Part shown: piece after piece, positions 1-8,914 of the stretch | Layout of the letters: each line of letters opens with the position of its first letter | Numbering within the stretch: the stretch's first letter is position 1 | From: Isoetes taiwanensis | Taxonomy: Eukaryota > Streptophyta > Lycopodiopsida > Isoetales > Isoetaceae | Length of the DNA: 64,000 bases | Assembly (NCBI GenBank): GCA_021234155.1 | Contig: JAJEKV010000011.1 | Span: 1,490,001 to 1,554,000, forward strand | Direction of reading: 5' to 3' | Program-made: the position numbers and the translations under genes | The notes under the pieces: generated by a model | What the model was told of the DNA's origin: nothing | What the model saw: the letters and a program-made list of their open reading frames with translations, nothing else | Databases searched by the model: none

Positions 1-1590
1 TATATCATGGGACTTCTTGATTAACTTAGAAATTGGCCGAGGCAACTGTTTCGAAGTAGCATCTTCTTTCTTACTCTTATAGTCGGGGTCGACAACTTGT
101 AGCTTATGTACGACCTCATTCCTCATGATGCACTTAAGTAATTGCCTTACTGACATGCGTTGCACGATTGGAATTACTTAACTTAAACTATAAGGTGCTT
201 GCCCTTTGGTGCTGGGATAATATCTCTTGCTTACGATAATCAATTATTGCCTTAGCCGGCTTTAATATTGCATGTCTATTATGAGGTCATAGTTGCCGAT
301 GCACATAAGTTGGTGCCGATGCTCTACTTTGCTCCGCTTAATGTTGATGTCAAACTTTGACTCTTGTTCCGTTGGTGCTGCTAATTACTCGGCCTTGCCT
401 TAACTATTGGCCTAGATTTAGACTTAAGAGTCTTGCTCTTAAAGATGTCCGCCATCTAGAAGGTGCAAGGTTACAAGTTAAAGAACTACTTACATAAATC
501 CTATGGCCACAAGTTTAGTCGGCATGACATTACTTTGGGCACACATAGAAAACTATATGATTAGATAATTATTCTTGTTTTAGATCTAATCTATACTCTA
601 GGATCTCCCCTTTCTTACTTATTGCCCTCTTGAAATAGTCCCACCTTTGAGTTGATGCTATCTAAGAAGTTGGCCAGACTTATTAGATTGCTTCCCTTCA
701 TTTGGTCGGATTATTCCTTCTGCTGTGGAGTACTCGTCATATACATGGTCGACGATTATCCTATTATTGAATCCTTCTTAGCGAGGTGATCAAGCTCACG
801 AAGAGGTTCCAATATGTTGGATATCTGCCAGCAATGTATACAATTATTGTACTCCATACATTTTCTTCCCAATCCTTGAAGCTTTGCTCCATTCTTGGGT
901 ACATCCCTTCTAAAAGAAAAGACAAAAATCTACTCGAAATTTTGTCCCAATCCCACCATGGATGTTATCACCCATAATTTTAAGATATTCGACTAGGTCC
1001 TCTAGCATGCTCAAAGCTGGTGTAGTCATTAGTCGTTGGAGTGGCAAGGCGATGATCCATAATTTGTTGAAAAGAATCTGGTATCCTTGGAGTTGTTGTA
1101 TAATCATTCGTGTGCCCTGCTTCTTTTGTCGAACATATTCTGACTCTGATCGACCTTAATGTTGATGCTGACTACCTTCATTAAAATTATTCCTCTTAGT
1201 GGACTTGCTGGTGTAGTGGCAGTATAAGGCTCGGTGTCGCATCCCAAAGGCTTGGAGGTAATGTTCACCACTGCGTAGAATCTTTCATGTTTGACCCATC
1301 TGCCTTGAAGGTTATGAGATTCGAGGATGATTCTTCTAATTTCTGAATTGATATTGTTGTGTTGACCTTGTCGATTTGATTCTTCATCTTGGCGGCCACA
1401 TGCTGCTGTTATAAGGCTTAGAGTTACAAGATATTAGAGTGAATTCTTTTAAGATGAGATTCAAATGGATTAAAAGCTAGAATGGGGTACTACAAGACAT
1501 TAAAGTGCAAGGTAGAAGACTAGCATATGTACTAAGACCCTTTTCAATGCAATTTTGACTTCGAATCATATCACCCGGGTGAGACAGCGC
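1..1590. other. Gene-poor AT-rich flank
   Basis: I see no recognisable gene here. Short open frames exist on both strands (for example 786-977 plus and 910-1107 minus), but they show no family motif, no conserved start context and no continuation in neighbouring frames. The base composition and lack of coding signal suggest old intergenic or decayed repeat sequence. Confidence 0.5.
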
Positions 1591-1596
1591 CAAAGG

Positions 1597-1700
1597 CACC
1601 TGCGTTGAGAACGCACACCTATTTGGCGCGGTTTCAACTTGGTACCTGCACCTGCGTTGAGAACGCACACTTATTTGGCGCGGTTTCACCTTGGTACCTT
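1597..1700. repeat. 52-bp tandem duplication
   Basis: Two near-identical 52-bp units (1597-1648 and 1649-1700), each starting CACCTGCGTTGAGAACGCAC and containing TTGGCGCGGTTTCA followed by TTGGTACC. They differ at only a few bases, so the duplication is recent or maintained. The core (GCGT, GAACGCA, TTGGCGCGGT) recurs in the 77-bp repeat just downstream. Confidence 0.85.
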
Positions 1701-1792
1701 GATTTCTGTCAAGATTCAACAATTTCAGAAACTATAAGATCTTAGAATGCCTATTTGGGCCAATTCTAAACTAACTAGCAACTTATTTCATA

Positions 1793-1946
1793 CCAAAAAG
1801 ATATCTAAAAGTGCAAAAATGAAGAAACCGGGTGAATCCAGGTGGATGGCCTCTACGTCGCGAACGCGACCAAAAAGATATCTAAAAGTGCAAAAATGAA
1901 GAAACCGGGTGAATCCACGTGGATGGCCTCTGCGTCGCGAACGCAG
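1793..1946. repeat. 77-bp tandem duplication
   Basis: Two units (1793-1869 and 1870-1946) starting CCAAAAAGATATCTAAAAGT, almost identical. They end in GCGTCGCGAACGC-type sequence, and TTGGCGCGGTCTCACC follows the second copy. The same GC-rich core occurs in the 52-bp repeat upstream, so four imperfect copies of one module lie within 350 bp. Confidence 0.85.
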
Positions 1947-2285
1947 ACGCGTTTGGCGCGGTCTCACCCCGGTTGGCCAATTCTATCTACTTTTGGATAT
2001 TTTTAACAAATTTAAAGTGCTACACTGCATTTCTAGACAATTTCTAAGCATTGTAATATCTTTTAGTACGAAATTTGGATCAATTTTGCCCTAAATCAAG
2101 TGACTATGCTACTTAGCCAATTAAGAGTATTTTAAGTAAGATGCAAAGGATTCTACTACAATTAATTTATACAAGAATATTTTTATATCCTACAAGCAAA
2201 TAATTTATAGTAAATTTACTTTTGATGAGTAAAAATAATATACAGGAAAAACTTATATTTATATAGTTTACTAAACTGGAGCTCT
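1947..2285. other. AT-rich spacer, nothing recognised
   Basis: AT-rich sequence between the tandem repeats and the stop codon of the H3-like pseudogene on the minus strand. For that gene this would be 3' flank. I see no other signal. Confidence 0.4.
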
Positions 2286-2664
2286 TCACGACTTCTCCTT
2301 GCGAATCCTCCTCGCCAGGTGGAGGTCTTTGGGCGTAACTATCACCCGCTTGGCATGGATCACACAGAGGTTGCCTTCTTCAAAAGATTGTACCAGCTCC
2401 GCCTCCACTGCCTCCTACAGGGCTCGGACCATCAAGGGTGCAGATCTTGGCCTCCTCGGCTTTGGCCGCTTCGTGGCGAGATCCCGCCGTCGTTGATGTG
2501 GTTCGGTAGTCGTAGCCCATCTTGAACTCCTGGATAGACCTTTGATGTAGGCACTCGAAAAGAGATTTTCTGGATCATCAGACTGGTACGCTGTTGGCAA
2601 TGCCGAATATGCTGAGCAGCCTACTGTGCTGGGGATTTGGCCCCTGGCGGACCTTCTTCGGAGA
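2286..2664 (-). pseudogene. Histone H3-like pseudogene (histone-fold region)
   Basis: The last 43 minus-strand codons (2414 to the TGA at 2286-2288) read as the C-terminal half of an H3 histone fold. They include [10 protein letters not shown], then PKD, then LARRIR, which is the alpha2/L2/alpha3 region of the H3 family. Immediately upstream the frame reads RAL, then TAG (2415-2417), then EAVEAELV; H3 has Gln at that position in the ALQEA motif, so the stop looks like a CAG-to-TAG change. Further upstream the same frame has PSTV and YQS, resembling the H3 alphaN segment. The alpha1 segment (RKSLF...IQEFK) lies in another frame, so at least two compensating frameshifts separate the parts. About 24 residues sit between the alpha1-end FK and the alpha2 ALQEA equivalent, longer than in canonical H3. 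An expanded loop 1 is typical of centromeric H3, but the C-terminus keeps PKD like ordinary H3. It is either a decayed H3 variant or one damaged by consensus errors. Confidence 0.62.
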
Positions 2665-2715
2665 ATCGAGTCGAGGTGGTGGAGGCTAGCTTTTCGATCC
2701 ATATCGGCTACCTTG

Positions 2716-2976
2716 TCAGATCCGTTGGTGGAGATAAATCTTGCATGCTGCCTTCTTCTTCTCGTACTCCATATCTTGCTTCAGCTTTAAGTAGCTTCTT
2801 GCTGATGTTGCCCTCCTTGGACTGCATTGGATATGGTTGCCGAGCGTAGACTCCGTCTGTTCTTCGGCCTCCTCCTCCTCTTCTTCTTTAGCCTCTTGCT
2901 CCCCTCTCTTGTTGGTGTGGTCCTTCCTCCTCGGGCTCATCCTCCTCCGGTTCATCCGGTTGTGGTTCTCTGACAA
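2716..2976 (-). CDS. Charged ORF, possible N-terminal part of the H3-like gene
   Basis: An 86-codon minus-strand frame, rich in Lys/Arg and with an uninterrupted run of Glu (around residues 32-40), lies directly upstream of the H3-like fold in the same direction. Histone H3 variants, above all centromeric ones, have unrelated, fast-evolving basic tails, so this could be part of such a tail. There is no direct homology to support that, and the plus-strand frame across it (2837-3397) is also open. Treat it as a weak hypothetical. Confidence 0.22.
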   Translation of the reverse strand: MSENHNRMNRRRMSPRRKDHTNKRGEQEAKEEEEEEAEEQTESTLGNHIQCSPRRATSARSYLKLKQDMEYEKKKAACKIYLHQRI

Positions 2977-3045
2977 CCACGCTCACCCTATGCCTATCTT
3001 CACACATCTTTGTTTGCCTCTGCCTTGTATACGTCTCTTCCTTGC

Positions 3046-3357
3046 CTACGACTTCCTCCATTTTTTTCCCACATTGCTGACTCCCCTTGCTGTTGTTCCT
3101 ACTGTCGGGGTTGCTCCTGCTGCCGAGGTTGCTCCTACGACTTGCTGCTCACGTACTCTTCTTGGTGTTGGGGTTGCTCCTATTGCCGAGCTTGCTCCTA
3201 CTGCTTGCTCATCACGTGCTCTTCCTGTTGTTGGGGTTGCTCCTATTGTCGAGGTTGCTCTTACTGCTTGCTCCTCACTTGCTCTTCCTAGTGTTGGGGT
3301 TTCTCCTACTATCGAGGTTGCTCTTGCTACTTGCTCCTCACCTGCAGAAGCAGACAC
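3046..3357 (-). repeat. 60-bp minisatellite, open in several frames
   Basis: About four 60-bp units from roughly 3093 to 3350, each carrying GTTGGGGTTGCTCCTA followed by GAGGTTGCTCTTAC-like sequence and GCTTGCTC. Because the period is a multiple of three, long frames open on both strands. On the minus strand this gives a 20-residue repeat of the type EEQAVRATSTIGATPTTGRA ending in a basic segment (KKWRKS). Which strand, if any, is coding is undetermined. On the minus strand it lies upstream of the H3-like pseudogene, with a further frame (3365-3547) beyond it. Confidence 0.75.
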
Positions 3358-3559
3358 TACGATCTCAATTTCCCCTGAGCCTTGCGATCATTGCTAAGTC
3401 ATTACTCCTCCACGAGTGAAACGATTCGTCTGAAGAGCTTGAGTGGCTAAGTTCGTCGTCTGGCCTAAGTCGCAGGGCCTCAAGAATTTGCTTGTTGCCG
3501 CCCACCGTGAGTGCTTCAAACGTTCCGGTGCAAGCTGGAGCTTCCAACCTTCCTAGCTA

Positions 3560-4131
3560 CTTGTTTGGTCCTCCCGACAGCTTGCCTTCCTTGATGGTGG
3601 CATCTTCGAGCGATCTTGCCTCTATCAATGGTCGACTATGTCTATTCGTGGCTCCTTTGGGTCGATCTTGTCGGTTGTTCATTCGGTGGACACTCTTATG
3701 CCAGCTTCGGAGATTAGCTTATAATTCGCCTTACAAGGGTAAAGGAGAGGTTCACGCTATCATTTGGAACTTCTAGGGAGTAGAGGTGCTTCTATAGGTT
3801 TAATAGCTACTTTTTCTTAAGAGTAAATTTTATTATAACTATGGGTTATTAATTAAGGTACTTTCCCTAATCACTTAACTATTTCTCAAAATTTCCTAAT
3901 TCCTTTTGGGCCAAGTAGTGGTCATTTCACGCCATTTCTTTCAAGCTTTATTTTGAGCGATTTCTCATTCAATTTTTCACTTGAATGGTGCGGTTCATGA
4001 ACAACTTGAGCTCAAATTTACTAGAAGGTTTCTTTTGACTATATTATTTCTACCACTTAGACTATACTTAATCTAATTACGACCCTACTAATGGGGAAAA
4101 AAATTTCTCCCACATTTCGCGGTTCAAGACT
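3560..4131. other. Spacer before element C, nothing recognised
   Basis: Short open frames at 3492-3776 lack family motifs. From about 3790 the sequence is AT-rich. It ends at the target site of element C. Confidence 0.4.
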
Positions 4132-4136
4132 GGAAT
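4132..4136. repeat. Target-site duplication of element C (left), GGAAT
   Basis: GGAAT directly precedes the TGTGAC LTR start at 4137 and recurs at 39055-39059 directly after the LTR end GTCACA. This is the 5-bp duplication expected of a Ty3/gypsy integrase. Confidence 0.95.
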
Positions 4137-5044
4137 TGTGACGTTCCAGGCATTTATACGGTATACGTATGCATGTCGGGACACGTCACTGAGATATAAG
4201 GGGGTAATTGTCTAAGTGGAGGTCAACCACAATGGTTTTATTTAGCTATGTTAATAAATTCATTGTGGATAATTATAAAGTATTTGGCCTAATTACTCTA
4301 ATTAATCTAAATTAGTTAATTAGCAACAACAAGGGGGCGCCACCTGGCCCAAATCGATTGGCCAGGGGGGACCTTCCATTTTGGGCCTAGGAAAAGGGGT
4401 CCTGCCCCATTTTGACTCCCAAATTCAAATTGGGAGCTAAGGAGGAGCAGCAGTTATCAGCCAAGCTTGAGTTATCATCAACCACCCGCCAGCCTAGTGT
4501 GATGGACCCATACCGAGACCATGGCTCCAGCCAGGACACGGGTTAGTGTGTAGATAGCTTGGTTTTCCTAGTTAGTCGTAGGATTAACCCTTGTTTGAGT
4601 AGGTTAATCTCTATTTTTATGTTCTATTCAAGTTATGGATGGATGGATGTATTAGCTTAGTTCTTTCCGTTCCTATGGTGTTGTATGGGCTAAAGGGGTG
4701 GGTAGAGACCTAAAGGCCATCTAGCAGTAGAGATGCTCCTAGATAGAACCCCTAAAACCCCAGTGACTTGGCGGCAGTGCACAAGAGCATACCGCCGTGG
4801 ATGCTATGATGTGGTTCAGCACCAAATAAATGTATGAAGGTGAATCGGGGTGGGGTCCCGCTTAGCGCTGCTACGGGACTCCTACAAGCAGTGCTAGACT
4901 TATAGCCAGCCACCGTGTGGGGCCGGGTATGGGTCCGACACTCCTCGGGCCGGAGGGTGGGAGCCTTTATGGCAGCCTGGGCTCGAATCGGGTTGGTGAG
5001 CTGACCTTTTAGATTTAGGGGAGTAAGTCGGGTACGGATGCGGG
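4137..5044 (+). repeat. Element C 5' LTR, left part
   Basis: Collinear with the first ~900 bp of the intact 3' LTR at 37505, sharing long near-identical blocks such as the segment starting AATTGTCTAAGTGGAGGTCA. It is broken off at 5044 by insertion of element A and resumes at 27059. Confidence 0.95.
5040..5044. repeat. Target-site duplication of element A (left), GCGGG
   Basis: GCGGG precedes the TGTTAG start of element A and recurs at 27054-27058 after its end. Joining the two sides restores a continuous C-type LTR. Confidence 0.95.
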
Positions 5045-5599
5045 TGTTAGTCCTGTGCCTCCTGGTACAGGACTATTCATGCATACGAAGGACCAGGTCA
5101 AGCAAAAGGATCCACAGTCAGCCACGGGTCAGTCATCAAGGGCCCCGCAGAAGACCAAGCAGCAGCCACTCAAGAGACGACGCTCAGACAAGTGACGGGC
5201 CATCACCGCCCGCGTCAGCGTGATTCCAGGCACCTCAAGAGGCACCGCCAGCATTCCTGCAAATCAGGCCTCTTTCCGTGAGTCGGCAACCCAGATCACC
5301 GAGTGTCTATATTGGGCCAAAGGCCATTGTACTATATATATGACTAGAGCTCGCACATGAGTTCTAGATGAGTTTTGAGTCTTGTCTCCTTTCAGTTTTT
5401 CTCTCTATTACGAGAGCTCATGTATTTTCATCATTGATATCAAGGAAGCTTATTGTTTTCCTCATACTTGTTCTGTTTTCTTCTTCTTGTTCTCTTCTTG
5501 CAAATCCCGCGTGACATAGTCCCCCGGACTCTCCTGTTAGATCCACGGGTCCTCACAGAGGGCTGTCTTTCAGGAGTTCCCCAACCTGCACCCTAAACA
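5045..5599 (+). repeat. Element A 5' LTR
   Basis: Starts TGTTAGTCCTGTGCC and ends CTAAACA. Pairs with 26498-27053. The first ~150 bp code for the basic C-terminus of ORF3 when present at the 3' end of the element. A TATA box lies at 5333. Confidence 0.95.
5333..5342 (+). promoter_or_regulatory. LTR promoter TATA box
   Basis: TATATATATG in the middle of the LTR, identical in the 3' LTR (26787-26796) and on the minus strand in both LTRs of element B. It is the only strong TATA motif in the LTR, so U3/R is probably just downstream. Confidence 0.6.
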
Positions 5600-5640
5600 C
5601 TCCGTCGCCGCTAAGTGCGATTCAATCCTACTTTTCTTAC

Positions 5641-8352
5641 ATGCGCCATGTTCGTCCAAATTTCACGCCAGAAGAACTCCTTTCTCAGACGGCATCTCGC
5701 TTGGAGCGTCATCAGCATCGGGAAACTGTTCGCGACATGTATGGATCTGCTTATGACATCGAGGGAGGCCATCTTCGGTCTAGGGCTCAGTCGGCGCCAC
5801 CCACCCCTCGTGTCCTGTCTCGTCCCAGTTCCCCGCCCCAAGCGTGCAAACATTGCTCACAGCCTCAGTCACCTCATCACTATCAGGAGCCCTATCAGGC
5901 TCAACCTTCTCAACCGTACTTTCATACACCTGAACATGCCTACATCCATCATTCTTCCGGCCATACGCCTCTTCCTTCACAACCATCATCTCCCCCGGGT
6001 GTGCAAGGATATCCACAAGTCTCTTTTGCACCTACCCAGGAATATCCTTTCCCTACATTTTCAACTGCTCTTCCTGTTTACAACCTTACAGATCTCAAAA
6101 CCAATACTCAAGCAGCTTCAGTTCCTCAACCGCAGTCACCCCTTCATCCGGGTCCTTCAAGCACCATGCCACAGCCAACTCAACCTCAATATCCTCACTA
6201 TACTGTTCCTGTCCAGCCAAGCACTTTCACATCTACCTTTCAGACTCTGAAACTGACTTATCCCACCTTTGGCAACACGAAAGGCAAACCCTTGGACCAA
6301 AGTGCTCAGGCCCACATGGAAGAATTTGAGGCTCTAGCTGTCCTAAATGGTCATGCGCAACCTCAACTGAAATTCCACATCTTTTCCACCACCCTGCGTG
6401 GATCTCCTCATCAATGGCTCATGTCCAACAAAAGCCATTGGAAACAAGACTGGTCAGAAATGCGAACTGCTTTTCTTTCTCATTATGGGACCACGGATGA
6501 TGATCAACTTCATCTCAAGCAACTCAATGAACTTCAGAATGTACCCGCGAGTGCCGCCTCGGGATTTTGCGGATCGACTTCACATTCTCTCGGTAAACTC
6601 AAGGAGTACCCAACACGCGAGCCGATTTTTGGAGTGCAGTTCCTCCAAGGACTTCCTCCAGGCTATTCGACTCATGACGGAATACCAAGGTCCCAAGACC
6701 TTGGAGCGGGCTATTGATCTTGTCAATCACTTTCGGTCAATGTTTCCTCCCCGGCGTGGCTCTTGAGGAGCTCCCTTTCATTCCACCTGTTATGGTTCCA
6801 CAGGGCGGTACGTCCACCTCAACACGCCAATCCCAGTAGCGGTCGGATCTGGTGCCATATCTCAGAATACCAAGGCCATTTGGCAAATGAGTGCAACTCC
6901 ACCAATGGCCCGCCTCATTGCAAGAGATGCAACATGTGCAATCATGCCACGGAAGAGTGCACTCGCGCACTCATCCCACACCGTTCCACAACAAAAACCG
7001 GTTTATCAAGTGCAAACCACACCTCGGCAACAATGCACTATCGGCAGCCACCACATCGGGTGCAACCACCTCAACTCTATCGACCAATGGGGGGGCAACA
7101 ACGGGGACCCAACCCGTCCTCCTTTTGATCCTTCTAAAGCCCAGTGTTATCATTTGTCAAGAATGGGGTCATACCACCACCGCGCTGTGCCCTCAACTTC
7201 CACAAGTTCAGTGCGACTTCACGGCACCAATCGGACCACATCAGTCCGCCTCACGGCTTACCAACTCGGATTGCTAATGGCAAACAAGGCCCGCGACCAG
7301 TTCTTAAGAAGCCACCACGGCGCCTCGGCAATCACGCTATCAACCAGCTCCAAAGAAATCAACCTCACCGGATCAACAAGCACCGGAGGAAATCTTTCGG
7401 CACTTAATCCTCCAGTCCAGCCATCCAATTGGGTCGGTTTGGTTTCACGCCAGACCAGAGCATCACGTCCCTTGACCATTATTCCAAATGGCACGCAACC
7501 TGCCTTTGCAGTTGACACACTTCCTCATGAGGACGAAAAAAAGGTTCACTTTGCCCCTGACTTGGAGAAACTCATGCCAAATGTCATGCCTAAGGTTCGC
7601 CAAAGTATTTTGAACCTCATGCAAGCTGCTGAAGGCCGAACGTTGGCAAATGTTCATGCCACCACCAGAGCTCAACAAAGACAAGATACACCTTCCACAT
7701 CTCAACCTCCACGCACTCAGACGTATCCCAATATTGCTGCAGAGGTTGACTTACTCAAACAAGTAGCTGCTTCACTACCACGCACTCCAGCACCTGTGGA
7801 ACCAGCAGATCCTTTTTCTCATGTGCCTCTAGAACTCCAAGAGGAGCTAGCCAAGATCAAAATTCCTTTAAGCTTGGCCACCATTTTGCAACTCTGTCCT
7901 GCTCTCAAGGACCAGTTACCACTTCCAACTGTTTTAGTTGGGGCTGTGGCTACCTCTACACCCACGGTCCATGCCACGGTGGGTAATCAGCAAGTCAACC
8001 ATGTTCAAATCGATGGAGGTAGCGCAGTAAATCTCATCACGGATAAACTCCGCAAACAAATGGGCATCACACAACTCTTTCGTGCCCCATATGACATCAA
8101 GTTGGCTAATGGCCATATCACGAGACCTCAAGGCGTCACGCCTCTTCTTCACATCAACATTGGTGATCTCCGCTTCCCCATGGAATTTGGAGTTTGGAAA
8201 GCTGGTGAAGATCCAGGTGACTATGAAATGTTGGTTGGCCGACCTTTTCTCCGCCAGGCCAAGAGTATCCATTACTGGGCCACGGATCAGTTAGTCATCA
8301 CTGATGGTCACCTCAATGCCACTATGGACTTGCAAACAGGCAGGATCATTTC
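5641..8352 (+). pseudogene. Element A gag and protease (frameshifted, cut by element B)
   Basis: Begins at the ATG giving MRHVRPNFTPEELL, matched by copy B. A Pro/Gln/Ser-rich N-terminal region (about residues 50-200) is followed by a capsid-like domain (around 6250-6560, with LRGSPHQWL). CCHC-type zinc knuckles follow at 6850-6965 (CHI-x-GHLANEC and CKRCNMCNHATEEC) and another, split by a frameshift, near 7145. The protease active site is IDGGSAVNLI with Asp at 8012-8014, a DGGS variant of D-S/T-G. At least three frameshifts occur between 6540 and 7250 compared with copy B, so no continuous gag is encoded. The frame is broken at 8352 exactly at element B's ATTTC target site and resumes at 19324 with no lost residue. 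Gag, protease and pol form one long frame in this family. Confidence 0.88.
8348..8352. repeat. Target-site duplication of element B (left), ATTTC
   Basis: ATTTC at 8348-8352 precedes the inverted LTR end TGTTTGGGG. The second copy is at 19319-19323. Removing element B and one ATTTC restores the A reading frame (GRIIS, then VEHAEP), which matches copy B. Confidence 0.96.
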
Positions 8353-8914
8353 TGTTTGGGGTCTGGGTTCGGGAACTCCTGGAAGACAGCCCTCTGTGAG
8401 GACCCGTGGATCTAACAGGAGAGTCCGGGGGACTATGTCATGCGGGATTTGCAAGAAGAGAACAAGAAGAAGAAAACAGAACAGATGAGAGGAAAATGAT
8501 AAGCTTCCTTGATATCAATGATGATGAACATACATGAACTCTCACAAATAGAGAGGAAAACTGAAGGAGACAAGACTCAAAACTCATCTAGAACTCATGC
8601 GCGAGCTCTAGTCATATATATAGTACAATGGCCTTTGGCCCAATATAGACACTCTGACTGATCTCGGTGCCGACTCCTGGAAGGAGGCCTGATTTGCAGG
8701 AATGCTGGCGGTGCCTCTTGAGGTGCCTGGAATCACGCTGACGCAGGCGGTGATGGCCCGTCACTTGTCTAAGCGTCGTCTCTTGATTGGCTGCTGCTTG
8801 GTGGTCTTCTGCGGGGCCCTTGATGACTGACCCGTGGTTGACTTCGGGTCCTTGTTCTTGACCTTGTCCGTTGTATGCATGAATAGTCCTGTACCAGGAG
8901 GCACAGGACTAACA
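8353..8914 (-). repeat. Element B 3' LTR
   Basis: 562 bp, minus-strand ends TGTTAG and AAACA. Pairs with 18757-19318. Contains the last codons and the stop of ORF3 (8761). Differences between the two B LTRs concentrate at CAG/CTG/CCG triplets. Confidence 0.95.

Noticed and set aside
2837-3397. Plus-strand 186-codon ORF with an Ala/Val/Pro repeat
   Set aside because: The openness comes from the 60-bp minisatellite; three other frames are equally open, and the H3-like evidence favours the minus strand next to it.
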